This document shows positions 36,250 through 47,401 of a stretch of 64,000 nt of DNA, one piece after another; within the stretch, counting starts at the first letter, position 1; the number at the start of each line of letters is the position of its first letter. The notes beneath the pieces were generated by a model that was not told the DNA's origin, did not search any database, and worked only from the letters and a program-made list of their open reading frames with translations. The position numbers and the translations under genes are program-made. This stretch comes from Cyclospora cayetanensis (taxonomy: Eukaryota > Apicomplexa > Conoidasida > Eucoccidiorida > Eimeriidae): NCBI RefSeq assembly GCF_002999335.1, contig NW_020312087.1, forward strand, positions 42,078-106,077. Direction: 5' to 3'.

Positions 36250-37530
36250 CAGGGGAGCTCAATCAGAGACGAAGGCCACTGACCCTACATTAGAGGGGCG
36301 CAAGGAGACCTGTTTCCTCTCAGACTTGTGCCGCTGCCGTCGCTAAAGAAGCAGCAGCAACCACCTAAGTAAGGCGGCTAAGAAAATGCCACCCTTCACT
36401 GGTGCTGTGCTGCCGCAGCTCTACCTACCAACTCGATAGGGGGTCTCTCGCCCCCTGAACGCGCACAATACCACCACAATCTGCTGCTGCAAGGCTAGCC
36501 GAGATGGACTTGGCATTGCAAATTCATGTAGAGCCTTAACAATCCCAGTTTGACCGCCAGTTATGGAGCAGCCGTGCCGTGGAGAGCGACCCCCTGAACA
36601 GGAGCAGCACCAGCTCTGACCGCGGCGCAGAGTGGTTCGGGGCAGCGAAGCGAGGAGCGGGGGTTAGACCCCTTTCTTATATGCACCTGTATTGACGAAT
36701 ACAACAGGAAGTCTTGATAGTGGCTATCTAAGGGACTGTGGCCACAGCGGCTACTGCGATCTGTAGACCACCCAACAGCGGAGGTCGCTGCTGTAGCGCC
36801 TGCTGCTGCTGCAGCTGCGGCTGTTGTTGCTGCTGCTGCTGCACCGAGTTTTGGGGCCCTTCCTACAACTCCGCACGGCTCGTTTCTCAAAAGAGTAAGC
36901 TGAAAGCATGGGGCTTTCTTCGTGCATACAAAGTTTCCATCAAAGCACAGTATTTCCGGTGGCAGGATCCGCAGCCACAGCGGTAGCGCCGCATCGCACT
37001 AGTAATACGGAGTCGCTGCTGCCGCGTGGCTGCGGTGCGGCGGCAGCAGCAGCTGCCGTTGCCTTTGCGCACGTCTGCCATACTGTTTGTTTTTGTGGAT
37101 GTATTCTGACGACTACATCCATCCTGAACACCTGCGGCAGCGGCGGGGCGGGTAGCAAAGCGTGCCTCGCTCTTTGTTGTTGCTGCGGTAAGCTGCTGAG
37201 GGAGCAGTTGCCAATAGAACTAATGAATAGTAACCGGCGCTCGGACGTCTTGATCAGTTCCACCTAAAAGGGTGGCCAAATCTGTGTCTTTGTTTCTTTC
37301 GCTTGCCAGCAGTTGCTGCCTCCGCTGCTGCGGAGGTGCCTTCGGCTCGGGGCAGTAAGTGTAGCGCCGACAGAGAGGGCGTTCCGGGGTGTCCTGCGAG
37401 TGGATCGCCAGCTCCTCCGGCGATCAGCGGCATTTTGGCGTAAAGTTGGAGAGCGTAGGTTTGCTTTTTCTTTGGGCGTGTGACTAGCAGCGCAGGTGCG
37501 GGGGTCGGCAGTATTCGCCAGGGGCACGTT
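36250..37530. other. CTG-rich region upstream of the MORN gene
   Basis: CTG/CAG-rich patches (36786-36845 and 37015-37065) open long frames on both strands, coding for poly-Ala one way and poly-Cys the other. Neither strand gives a protein-like frame with an ATG, a conserved block and believable splice sites, so no gene is called. It should include the promoter of the MORN gene and of the divergently oriented secreted-protein gene. Confidence 0.4.
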
Positions 37531-37574
37531 ACGAGGTGAGGAGCGAGCGCCAGAACAACAGCAGAAAAACCACG

Positions 37575-38981
37575 ATGGGGGCTTGCAAGAGTAAGGCGAA
37601 GGCGAAGAAGCCCGGGGCCGTTCGGAAGGATCCGCCGAGCGCGCTTGTTGGGGAGGCTGTCTCACCGCTGCCCGATGCGCAGTCGGGGAGTGGAGCTCTC
37701 GCAGTGGAGGCCTCTGCCGACGGAGGGCGTAGTGGTTCTTCCATGGCTGGAGGCCATTCCGGCATGTTGGATGGTGGGGGTGGCGACTCGGGAGCCTTGG
37801 CGGGGGGGGGAGGGGGGGGCACGACGACGGCAGTCCCTTCTAGGGGCGGCATGCTAGGAGCGCAGCACGATGCGGAGGGAGACGCTGTTGCGGCGGGTGG
37901 GTATGAAATGGGGGGTGGCAGCAACCCTTTGGAAGTTGGGGAGCTTGATGGCGAGCCTCAGGAGGGGGGCCTGGTTGCGCGTCCGGTTATTACCCTTTCG
38001 AACGGCGTAACGTATGTGGGGCAGTGGCTAGGCAGCAATAAGCACGGCTACGGTGTGCAGCAGTGGCCGGATGGCGCCAAGTACGTTGGCGAGTGGGTGG
38101 GGGGGTATGCGGAGGGTCACGGTGTCTTTACGCATGCGGACGGAGACTACTACGACGGGGAGTGGAAGGCGGACAAGGCCAATGGCTACGGCGTCTACCG
38201 GCATGCGGACGGCAGTGAGTACAGGGGGGGCTGGCGGGATGACAAGAAGCACGGCGAGGCGCGAGAGCGGTGGGCAGACGGCTCGCACTTCGAAGGCACT
38301 TACGTGGATGGGAAGAAGGAGGGGCCTGGCACTTTCACGTGGCCTGAAGGTTCGCGATACACGGGCAACTTTACTGCGAACGAGATAGACGGCGAGGGGC
38401 GGTACGTGTGGGCAGACGGCCGCTGCTACGAGGGCCAGTGGAAGAGCAACAGAATGCAGGGGCACGGAACGTTTACGTGGGCAGACGGCAGGAAGTATAT
38501 TGGGGGCTATGTGGCGGATAAAAAGGAAGGCCAGGGGACCTTCTTGTGGACTGACGGGAGGGCTTTCACGGGTGGGTGGCTTAATGGGAAGCAGCATGGG
38601 CCGGGGGAGTTTACGTCTCGCAGCGGCGAAAAGAAGCGCGGCATATGGGAGTCGGGAAGGCGTATTGCGTGGCTAGATGATGAGGGCAACGAGATCCCAG
38701 ACGGTAACCCCTCAGCTCCCGTAGCGCCCGCTGCCAGCGCGAATATGCAGGCTGACACTACTGCAGGTGGTGCTGTCGCAGCTGCGGGCGAAACAGCGGT
38801 AGACACTAATACGCCTCCTGCCCAGCCGAGCCGCTCGGGTAGCAGCAGCCTGCGTGCACAGCAGCAAAGGCAAGATAGCTACCGTTCGAACCCTGGGGCC
38901 AGTCTCGAGTCGCGGCATTCGGGGGTAGCATCCCACACACTGTCGCCACAACCTTCCGCCGAAAGGGCCATTGCCGCATAA
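37575..38981 (+). CDS. MORN-repeat protein with acylation-type N-terminus
   Basis: Single exon, 468 residues when started at the ATG at 37575. That start is preferred over frames opening at 37536 because it gives MGACKSK, a classic N-myristoylation signal with an adjacent Cys for palmitoylation. Residues 20-130 are Gly/Ala-rich and disordered. Nine tandem MORN repeats of about 23 residues follow (residues about 145-355), each of the form Y.G.W..(G).G.G...ADG. MORN repeats bind membranes and organise cortical structures; in coccidia MORN proteins mark the basal complex and daughter buds. A membrane-cortex role is therefore likely but inferred, and there is no catalytic domain such as a PIP kinase. 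The C-terminus (about 380-468) is Ala/Ser-rich. High-GC, repeat-dense coding with no introns. Confidence 0.95.
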   Translation: MGACKSKAKAKKPGAVRKDPPSALVGEAVSPLPDAQSGSGALAVEASADGGRSGSSMAGGHSGMLDGGGGDSGALAGGGGGGTTTAVPSRGGMLGAQHDAEGDAVAAGGYEMGGGSNPLEVGELDGEPQEGGLVARPVITLSNGVTYVGQWLGSNKHGYGVQQWPDGAKYVGEWVGGYAEGHGVFTHADGDYYDGEWKADKANGYGVYRHADGSEYRGGWRDDKKHGEARERWADGSHFEGTYVDGKKEGPGTFTWPEGSRYTGNFTANEIDGEGRYVWADGRCYEGQWKSNRMQGHGTFTWADGRKYIGGYVADKKEGQGTFLWTDGRAFTGGWLNGKQHGPGEFTSRSGEKKRGIWESGRRIAWLDDEGNEIPDGNPSAPVAPAASANMQADTTAGGAVAAAGETAVDTNTPPAQPSRSGSSSLRAQQQRQDSYRSNPGASLESRHSGVASHTLSPQPSAERAIAA

Positions 38982-38989
38982 AGAGATAC

Positions 38990-39006
38990 ATATATATATA
39001 TATAGT
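38990..39006. repeat. (AT)n microsatellite after the MORN stop
   Basis: An AT run starts nine bases after the MORN stop codon, so it lies in the 3' untranslated region. Confidence 0.85.
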
Positions 39007-39749
39007 GAGAATAGAAAGAGGCCCTTTCCAGCAGCAGCATCTGGTTCTGCTGGAGGCGCTCGAGGTGGCTCAGGCTCCTCTCAGGCATTCAAGTACACAC
39101 TCACATTACATCAACATCCACACCACACCACCCCCGTGGAGCTTCACCTCTCTTTTCCGGAAACGAGACGCTGAGCGCTCACCCACTCAAGCGTCCTGGC
39201 TGTAACAGCAGCAGCAGCACGCTCGCGAGGGTCTTGGGGCTTCCTTCCACTGCAGGCCTCTCCTCCCTCCTTAACTGAGAGTGGCGGCCTCTCAGCCTGC
39301 ACACTTCGCCTTCCCATCGGGTGCCTGCAGGCATTGGAATCCTGGATTTTCTCCCGCCCGTCATCCCCTGATTGCCGCGAGTTCTAGCCGCAGCAGGTGA
39401 TAGAGCCCATCATAGAGTTATGTTTGCGTGTGGGGGGCCCCGAAGGGGCGCCCTCTTGCATGCAGCGGCGGCGGCGCGTATGCCTAGGAGCGGTGCGGGG
39501 AGAAAAGTCGCCTGCATATGCCGCCTTCGGTGCGCACTGACAAGCATGAACACATGCGCTGCACTGCGGCTTGCAGCAGCAGCAGTTATAGAGGACTACC
39601 CGTAGGCCTTATTTTTTCCTGCGTCCTTCTCTCCCGTGTCCTGATAAACCTGTCCAGCAGCTGCCGCTGCTACTCGGTGTTTAAGGAGGACGGGAGGGAG
39701 GGGGCAGCTGTAGGGAGGCCTTTTTCTGTTTCCTCTATGGGCGGGGTTC

Positions 39750-40640
39750 GTGCACAGCAACTCCCCGTTGAATATTCTACTCTCTAGTTCTCTTTTCTTT
39801 TCCTTTGCCCGTATGAAGCGCCCCCGCACAACCGCCAAGTCGCCTTTTGCTGCCGTACATGCGGCCATAACGGCGCAAACACAGGCGCTACCAGTGGCGA
39901 CCGCAGCAGCCATAGCTCATCTGGGTTGGCCTGTGCTTCTCGTTCACCGCAACAAACGGGGGCCGTGGATTTCTCCCGTGAGAAACCACTCTGAACACTT
40001 CGGTATGGCGTACAGGCCCGATGCCGCTAAGGATTCTGCGGGCGGTGTTGGTGCCCCTCGTGCAGCCAATACGGCCAAGAGGGGCGAGCAAGCAAGGAAT
40101 GGGATGAGGGGTTGTTGTTTTACAGAAAGATCGGAAAGGAGTAGGCCGGGAAAAAAGGCCGGCAGCCAGAGCTGTGGCACACGTATCCAGGGGCAGCGGC
40201 GGGGGGGTCGGCGCGGTTGCCCATTTAAAACCAACAGCTGTTGCTGTTCTATCAAAAGATACAATTGGCATGATAGCATGCCTTCACGCGACGCCGGAAG
40301 GGGGCGAAGCTGCGGCGGCTGCTTCTAGGGGGGGCACGCAACGGAAGTACTTCACTGCTTGTAACTCGGCATCACGTGCGGCGGACGCGGGCATGATTTT
40401 CCTCATGTTCATGTTTGCTTGGGTTCTTCTAGAGCACCTTCGCCTAGCGTCTGGTTCCTCCCGTAGAGGCGACTTCCTGCGGATTAGTGGCTTGGTGCTC
40501 TGGACGGCCACCGTAAAGCTCCGTCAGTTTTGGGAAGCTGGGAAGTGTACACCGCTGAGCACATGTGATGCTGGGCAGAGGCTATTGTGCTGTGCAGAAA
40601 ACGCTCCTCTAGAAACGCGAAGGTGTCTGCAATAAGCCAG
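39750..40640 (+). other. Overlapping ORFs of doubtful coding value
   Basis: Two plus-strand frames (39813-40328, from an ATG reading MKRPRTTAKSPFAAVHAA, and 40174-40635 with a short hydrophobic patch GMIFLMFMFAWVLLEHL) overlap. A minus-strand frame (39913-39596, MAACTAAKGDLAVVRGRF) covers the same area. None shows a recognisable family or a good splice chain. One may be a real small gene, but the sequence does not decide which. Confidence 0.2.
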
Positions 40641-40649
40641 AGCTGCTGC

Positions 40650-43600
40650 GATTTTTAGGGCGCCTCTAACAGGGGGTCGTACATATTGGTTTATCGGCAC
40701 CCAAGTGGAGGACGGCAGGGCAAAAACCCCTTGGCACCTTATAGCCTCTGGCTTCGTAAGACAATCAAGCGAGTTGGAAGCATGCATGCACGCAGTCACG
40801 CACTAGCACACACACTCACATGCATGCAAAAAGGCAGTAATGCATGGTAGATGGTCGCGACGTCTGCATTTCATCGAAGGCACCCCCTTCGTATTTGTCT
40901 ATCCCCCCTTATCCAACAAATACATACCGCCTTGCCAAGCTGAGAATTGAACGAAGAGGCCCAAGGTAAGTCTTGAAAAACTGCACCCTCTAGGGCACAT
41001 AAAGTATATTCTGCGATCATCCGGACTGCAAACTTTTCAAGGCATCCAGAACCATTTTTAATCCTGAGACATTAGTTATAACCATTGCTGGAAGGTTGCA
41101 CTTGTCGAGTAGCACGGCCACCACCCCGACTACATAGCAGGCCCGGCAGCAGGATTTCTTGGAGCATCTCATCGATTACCCACTAGTCCAGCTAGGTCGT
41201 GGGTGCATCCGAAAAGCGCCTTGAAGTGTACGATCAGGGGCGAAGGCCTTTAATAAACGCCGCCTGCCGCTATCCCCCTCGACAAGGCAAAACTCCACGA
41301 AATCTGTTGCCACGCCTAGACTGCATTGCGTCTCAAAATGGTCTCTTAAAGTCATGTCCACCATTCATGTCACTAATACACTTCACTGTTTGCGGTGGGG
41401 TGCCCAACGCTTTCTGGTTGGCATCACATCGCGAACAGGCAGTATTTCACTTGCACTGGCTTTGCCGTTGCCACGTCCCGCGAAATGCACAGGATTTAAG
41501 TCTGAGGCTGGATATATTTGAATGCACTGTCATTTAGTAAGGGCTTTAACTCTTTTGCAAGCCACCAACTTCCCGAAGGTGGGCATGTGCAAAAGAAACA
41601 CCTTTTCTGGCCTGGAGCAAAGTTTCAGAGCACTCCTACTTGTTCTCTGAGTCTGCCACGATTCGTGTAGCAACACAAGATTCACAATAACGAAATATGC
41701 AGGGAGGCAGGACTCGACCCAGCAGCAAGTGCATCAGACGGGAGCTGCCAGCGAAATTCGCGACAAAATGCGTACCAGCTCGATTCTGCCAAGCCTGTAT
41801 TGATTCCTGCGATCCTCCAATAGTATTTGCTTGCCCAGTTGACGCGGCTCCCGTTGACACAATGAACCGTTTCTCATCGTAAGTGCCGAATTTCCTTTTC
41901 ACTCCTAGCTTGTCAATTCGTCCTAGCTATCTGCTGCATAGGCACCTCGGCACAGGCCGAAAGGAAAAACTTTAAGGCTATGTTGCCTCACATTTCGTGT
42001 CTCTGGTAGTTTCGGGGCTTAGCCGCCGGCTATGGAGCACCCGGGTGGTGCCGAACAGCAGAACAGATTTTGATTTGGCAGATGGGGTAGCAAGGCATAA
42101 TGACTCATCCTGCCCTTCTGCACAATTTCTGTTTTGCTGCTAACACGGTACGTAGCCCTGCTTGCGCCGCCGAAGCAACCGAGATGGAGAGCACCGTCGC
42201 ATGTTAGTGCTGTGCAGTTTTCTGTTAATCCAGGCGGTGCAGTTGACCATCTGTTACTTTTCATGGCCCATTTCCCTACGTGTGACGTTGAATTATTGAC
42301 ATATGAGGCTTTCTTCAATAATGAGGTTGATGGCGGAAGGCTGAAGCTACTCTGCTGATCTATCAAAAGGTGTGGAAGCCTCATTTTGGCATTGGGCGTA
42401 ATGGTATGCCCATTAGCTCGGGAAATGAGTACAGGAAAACTACTCTGTAGGCCTTCATTACCCGTAATGCTGCTTCGTGCTTAGTTCTGCTGTCTGTAAA
42501 GCTGATATGCAGCATGAGAGCTGTTCTATGCCTGCTTCACGAGAAAGGAGGGTGGCAACAATAGAAGCCTGTGGTGCATGCTTGTAGCAAAGCAGCTGCG
42601 TGCATATGCGTGGACTAGTTTAAGAATCACTATCATTGGAGCCCGTCTGTCATTTTTGGATCCTTGCGTCCGAGTCTCTGGTGATTCGGGGCCAGAACAG
42701 GGTAATTATTGATTCGTGGCCACCGCTGGGAGCTGCCTTCTTAGGCTCAAGCGCTAATCCAGATTACGGGTCTCCTTATAGGCGCACTGGTGTGAAATGT
42801 GTGCAGTACTAAAGATTGCTTATCACCAATCCCTTATGGAGTGCCTCCTTGGTATGTGGCTCAAACAAATAGCATGCTGGCACGCCACATAGAACGGCGC
42901 GATAGCTCCTTACTGTCAGCGAACGCATGCTCGCCTCGCGGGTTATCCTCAACGAGAAACCAACATTTGATAGACAAAAGGATGAATCAAAGAGTCTGTA
43001 TTCTTGTAGAGCAGTGGAATAAAGAATATGGGCTACAGGCTCACGCGGATAACGGCCGGCTAGCAAGTCGGAAGCGCGCATACATACACAAACACAGCAA
43101 TGCGCAGGAGCTTACGCTACTTGCATTTCATCGAAAGTGACAATATCGCTTCTCTTCCTGCTTGCTTAGCCAAATAACCCCTCTTTGCAGCGTTCCTTTT
43201 GGTATCTCCATTAAGAACCATCCGCCCTCGTACATGATTAAAACATAAACGAGCGCAATTCTACTTTCCTTCCTTGAATCTCAACCCTGTGTTTGCCGTC
43301 AACCCACAAGCTTCCAGACTGGGGGGACAACAGAGATAGAGCGGTTAGGCTCTGCACTCTCTGAGTGCTCCTGGCATTTGCCCATAGGCTAAGATGAGGG
43401 GCATTCAGCTCTCAGGCACAGCATACATTATAATGGTGCAGAGCCGACCCGTCTCCGTAGTGTAGCAAGCAAAAATATGAGCACCAAGTACTACCTTCAA
43501 TATTTCAAAAGTTTTGGGAATATACGTCGGGTTGTGGAAACTGCATAAGGCGCAGCGTGGCCCGCTAAACCCACAGTAGCTTGACTTACAGCTGCAAGCA

Positions 43601-43950
43601 TAGTGCTATCTGTACTACCTTGAAGTAAAGTTAGCCTTCATCCTCACGACACAGCAGAAGGAGCGGTAAGTCCATGTGTTGAGTGTGTACATAAATTCTA
43701 GTTGACCTTCGGAACGAAGCCTGGCCATATGCCACAGCCTACCAGGTAGGAACCGGGCAAGTCAGCGGACACAAACAGCCTCTGGGCAAGAAACATCTAC
43801 GTGATACTAGCAGCTTTATAAGGCGCTGACCTCCTCAAGAAATCCCTAGACCCCATCGGCCAGTTCCTCTGGGGGCCCCTTTAAGCAGGCCAGACAGGGG
43901 GCCCCTTGCATGTTCGAGGGGAGCCTCCGTGACCCCCGTGCGGTGGCCTA
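40650..43950. other. Gene-poor region with an LTR-like scrap
   Basis: No supported gene. A short stretch around 43030-43130 (…cacaaacacagcaatgcgc…) resembles part of the terminal repeats at 49130-49420, suggesting a further decayed retroelement copy. The frame at 41364-41176 and those around 42000-42400 are open but unrecognised. They could be fossil gag or protease sequence, which is speculation. Confidence 0.4.
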
Positions 43951-44078
43951 ACCGCAGGAGAGTTTCGTGCTTGTCCAGCACGTTGCACTTTTCATGATTA
44001 AGAAACACCCACAGTTAGTGTGTTGCAGCCTTTTAAGGCCCCCCCATCAGGGGCCGTTGGAGTGCGTCTTCAGGCCAA

Positions 44079-45413
44079 ATGGCCTCCGTGCTGCGTTGCT
44101 CCCTAAGGGCCTCCGCATGCACAAAACATGGACTTGGAGCACATCCTGAATCAAATTTTCTGCGCACGCGGTTAGGCCGATCGAGCGCTTGTGCCGCAGT
44201 TCAGGGGCACCGTAGGAGCTCGAACTTCCTGGTGGCATGGGATACACAGAAAGCGCCTCCACCAGCCCCTGCATGCGCAGTCAGTGCAGCGAGTCCTTGG
44301 CTTTCTCATGCCCTCTTTCGCCCATGTGATCCGATCGCAGAGGTTTCCCCCCTAGCGGCTCGCGGAGGGCTTTGCGCTTTTTCGGGCTACTATGCCCCTA
44401 AGGCGCTTTGGAGGCGCAACCAGCCTCCGCCACTTCTCCTCGAGACGGGGGCCCCCCCAAGGCCCCCTCCAGGGCCAAACGATGTGACGGCCCCTGCCCC
44501 TTTCACCATGGCCAAGCAGCAGCGTCTGCTGGACCAGCTGGCGAAGGAGGGGCTGAGCAGCAGCAGCACCTCCAGCAGCAGCAGCAAACGCAAGTTGGTA
44601 TTCAAGGGCCGCGTCGTGGCACAGCTGTCCACGCGGCGAGTGAAGCATGGCGGGCGTAACTGCACCGGTCAGATCACCGTTCGGCATCGCGGCGGCGGCC
44701 ATCAGCAGCGTCTGCGATTCGTGGACTGGAGGAGGAGCAGGAAAGACATCTGGGGAACAGTCCTTAGAATAGAGCATGACCCTTCGCACTCCACGGGAAT
44801 CGGCCTCCTCCAGCATGATGATGGGGTCTTGTCGTACGTGCCAGTGTCTGCAGTGACGCGGCCAGGCGACAGGATCATAGCCGGCGAGTTTGCTCCCATT
44901 CAGCCCGGTTGCTGTCTGCCGCTGCAGCGCATTCCCGTTGGTACGATTGTGTATGCCATTGAGCTCAAACCAGGAGCGGGGGCACAACTGGCAAGGGCTG
45001 CCGGGGCCTATGCCACGCTCTTAAACAAGGACGCCACGAGCGCCACTTTGCGCCTCCCTTCTGGTGAGGTGCGGCTCCTGCCTCTGCGGTGCTGGGCGTG
45101 TGTAGGCCAAGCCATGCAGCCAGCGCAGCAGGGGGGCCCTCTGGGGGCCCCCAAACCCCCTCCTCTCGGAAAGGCGGGGGCCTCGAGATGGAGGGGGTGG
45201 AGGCCTGCTGTGAGGGGAAAAGCCATGAACGCTGCAAAACACCCACATGGGGGGGGCACTTCTCAAAAGAAGATCGCGAGGCCCCCTGTCTCGGCGTGGG
45301 GGATTCAGAGGACAGGATACAAAACAAGACCCCGAGCAAAGCCATTAGGGGGCATCATCAGGAGGAAACGCAGCAACAAATTCATGCGCTTGTTTGGCTC
45401 CGCTGCGCTGTAG
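44079..45413 (+). CDS. MRPL2: Organellar (probably mitochondrial) ribosomal protein uL2
   Basis: Intronless, 444 residues. Residues 1 to about 165 are an N-terminal extension rich in Arg, Ala, Ser and Pro, beginning MASVLRCSLRASACTKHG, which fits a mitochondrial presequence and lacks a signal-peptide core. The uL2 fold follows: KHGGRNCTGQITVRHRGGGH, then RLRFVDWRRSRKDIWGTV and YVPVSAVTRPGD. The peptidyl-transferase-proximal block is GKAMNAAKHPHGGG, which retains the conserved His of family members, and then SAWGIQRTGYKTR. Coccidian apicoplast genomes encode their own rpl2, so a nuclear bacterial-type copy is best assigned to the mitochondrial ribosome; this assignment is inference. A Ser run (about residues 159-170, AGC codons) precedes the core. 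An in-frame internal Met exists at about residue 144. Confidence 0.94.
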   Translation: MASVLRCSLRASACTKHGLGAHPESNFLRTRLGRSSACAAVQGHRRSSNFLVAWDTQKAPPPAPACAVSAASPWLSHALFRPCDPIAEVSPLAARGGLCAFSGYYAPKALWRRNQPPPLLLETGAPPRPPPGPNDVTAPAPFTMAKQQRLLDQLAKEGLSSSSTSSSSSKRKLVFKGRVVAQLSTRRVKHGGRNCTGQITVRHRGGGHQQRLRFVDWRRSRKDIWGTVLRIEHDPSHSTGIGLLQHDDGVLSYVPVSAVTRPGDRIIAGEFAPIQPGCCLPLQRIPVGTIVYAIELKPGAGAQLARAAGAYATLLNKDATSATLRLPSGEVRLLPLRCWACVGQAMQPAQQGGPLGAPKPPPLGKAGASRWRGWRPAVRGKAMNAAKHPHGGGTSQKKIARPPVSAWGIQRTGYKTRPRAKPLGGIIRRKRSNKFMRLFGSAAL

Positions 45414-45419
45414 CGCGTG

Positions 45420-47330
45420 AGCCCAAGAGATGTTTTTCATTTCTCCTGACCGTCTGTTTTCTGTGGCCATTTCCCGCATTCAAACCCCACTTTTATTGCA
45501 CATGATACGCGCGCATACATACCACAGATACATGCAAACAGGGAGGCAGGAATGCAAAAAGTCCCTTAGGAGACGGCTAGACGCTACGTGGCTGTTGCCT
45601 GGATGACCTCGGTCCAAAACAACCTTGGTCTGTTTCTGCTGACTCTAAGGACAGAGAAAGTGAACAGTTATGGGGCCTTTGGGGCGGAGCACAGAGCGTT
45701 AAGCAGATGCCACTACAAAAAGGCTTCCTCAACCCATATTTGCCTTTTCCAGACAGCTTTCGTTGCCAGAAGTGAGAGCTAAAAAGGCAAAATATTCTCT
45801 CAGATGAGCAAGCGCAGCTAGCGGATTTCTGTGGTGTACACTGCAGAGAGCTGATGCGGCGTGACTTGTATCAGACATCTACCCGATGCTAGCGTCTGGA
45901 TGCACCAGTGCATCCAGACTGCAGCGTGCTTATTCGGTTCGCTGTGCAAAATGGACATGAGATGCAGATTTCCAAAGTCTGCCCGGTTACCTTCCTTCGC
46001 TCTCTCGTTCTTCATGCGAGCGCCTCTGGCTTGCCAAACCTCTGCTTCTGCACGCCTACCTATCTGCAGATGGCTTCTTCCTTTCCTCTTCCTTGCTTGG
46101 TTGGAGTACATCAATTTCGCAAGATACGTCCTCAGCCCATCCGCTTCGGTCAAAAGCCGAAGGCTCACTCAAGACAAGACACACATTGATCAGGGCCGCC
46201 AACTTCCCGTGTCACAATGTCCAGAGCGATCAGAGCAACCGTTAGGCGTTTCCAACCTTAGCATACTTCTACATCTAGAAAGAAGAGTGTCTACGAACCC
46301 TCACCAACATTCAAAAGATGTCCATGCGTTTCATATTTTCAGCTCTGCACAGCTAAAAAGCCGTCCACAGTCTGCAGGCGACGGCGGAAATAACAAGCTG
46401 TTGAGGAATATAGGTATCGCCACGCTGATTGCGGGCGTTAAATGAGAAAAATGGCGAGGTGTCGAGAGTACATACTCGCCAAACACGGGCTTTGCATTCA
46501 GTTTGGCTCCTCTCTTACCGAATTCCTCTAGATAATGGCCACTTTCCGAACACCCCCAAGGCACTGTCCAGATTGTTCGGTCCGCCTTTTGTAGTTGGCA
46601 GTACTATCGATAAGGGATAGCTTCATGCCTAAAGAAACTGCTTCCGTGTCAAGCATTAGTCTTGCTAAGTGATGATTATATACGACCAAACAAGGCCCCC
46701 TCACTAGCTTTGTGGCATGCCCTGTTGCGTACTGTAGGACGGCACTGGAGCGTCGTTGCATTTCCAAAGGTGGCCAATCTTTTCATGACGAATTTCTGAG
46801 CTATGGACGCTTGTCGGATTGTTTTCGAGTGCAACTATTTCGTATCTGGGAAAATGCCGGAATGCGGATATACATATGGCATGCTGACTGATAATTGAAT
46901 TTTGTGTATGCACCCCTTGCCTCTACGTACACAGTATGCTATCGTTTGGAGCAACTGCCGCATGCATACAACGCGCAGCAAGTTCAGGATACCACCTCCT
47001 AGTTCCCCACTATTCCGCTGTGCAGCCATCTCGCCTTTGTTCAGTGGCGCCAGCGGCAGTTCGTTGACTGCACGTTCGTTCTCATACGTACTACGGGAAG
47101 AGACCATAACTTATGCGGCGAACATGAAAAACATGCGCGCCTCGTAAACGAAGTTAATTCGCCCATGAAAGCCAAATACATACTGCCAGCTGGCCACTTG
47201 CCAGAAATGGCCACGTTAAAAGTGCTCGATAATCAATGTGCAGTCTGCTACACTGTTCACACCATCACAGTCTAACTGGCGTACATCCACTTGGGTGCAC
47301 GAATTCACAGAAACGAGCTTCATGAAAGGT
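45420..47330. other. Intergenic region between uL2 and the SAG gene
   Basis: Several frames of 60-190 codons occur on both strands, but none has a recognisable block. The plus-strand frame 45861-46445 is the longest. A decayed repeat is possible given the surrounding retroelements, but no specific match was seen. Confidence 0.4.
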
Positions 47331-47335
47331 GCGAC

Positions 47336-47401
47336 TTAGAGCAGTGCAGCAGCAACAAACGGCATCGCAAACAGCAGAAGACTGGGCACACTGCTCCCGG
47401 C
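47336..47401 (-). other. GPI-attachment-signal-like tail beyond the in-frame TAG
   Basis: Directly after the TAG that ends the SAG frame, the same frame continues for 21 codons (AGSSVPSLLLFAMPF, then four small or aliphatic residues and Leu-Leu) and ends at TAA. Small residues (Ala-Gly-Ser-Ser) followed by about 15 hydrophobic residues are the normal C-terminal GPI signal of this family. Its intact frame suggests that it was recently, or still is, translated. Confidence 0.6.
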
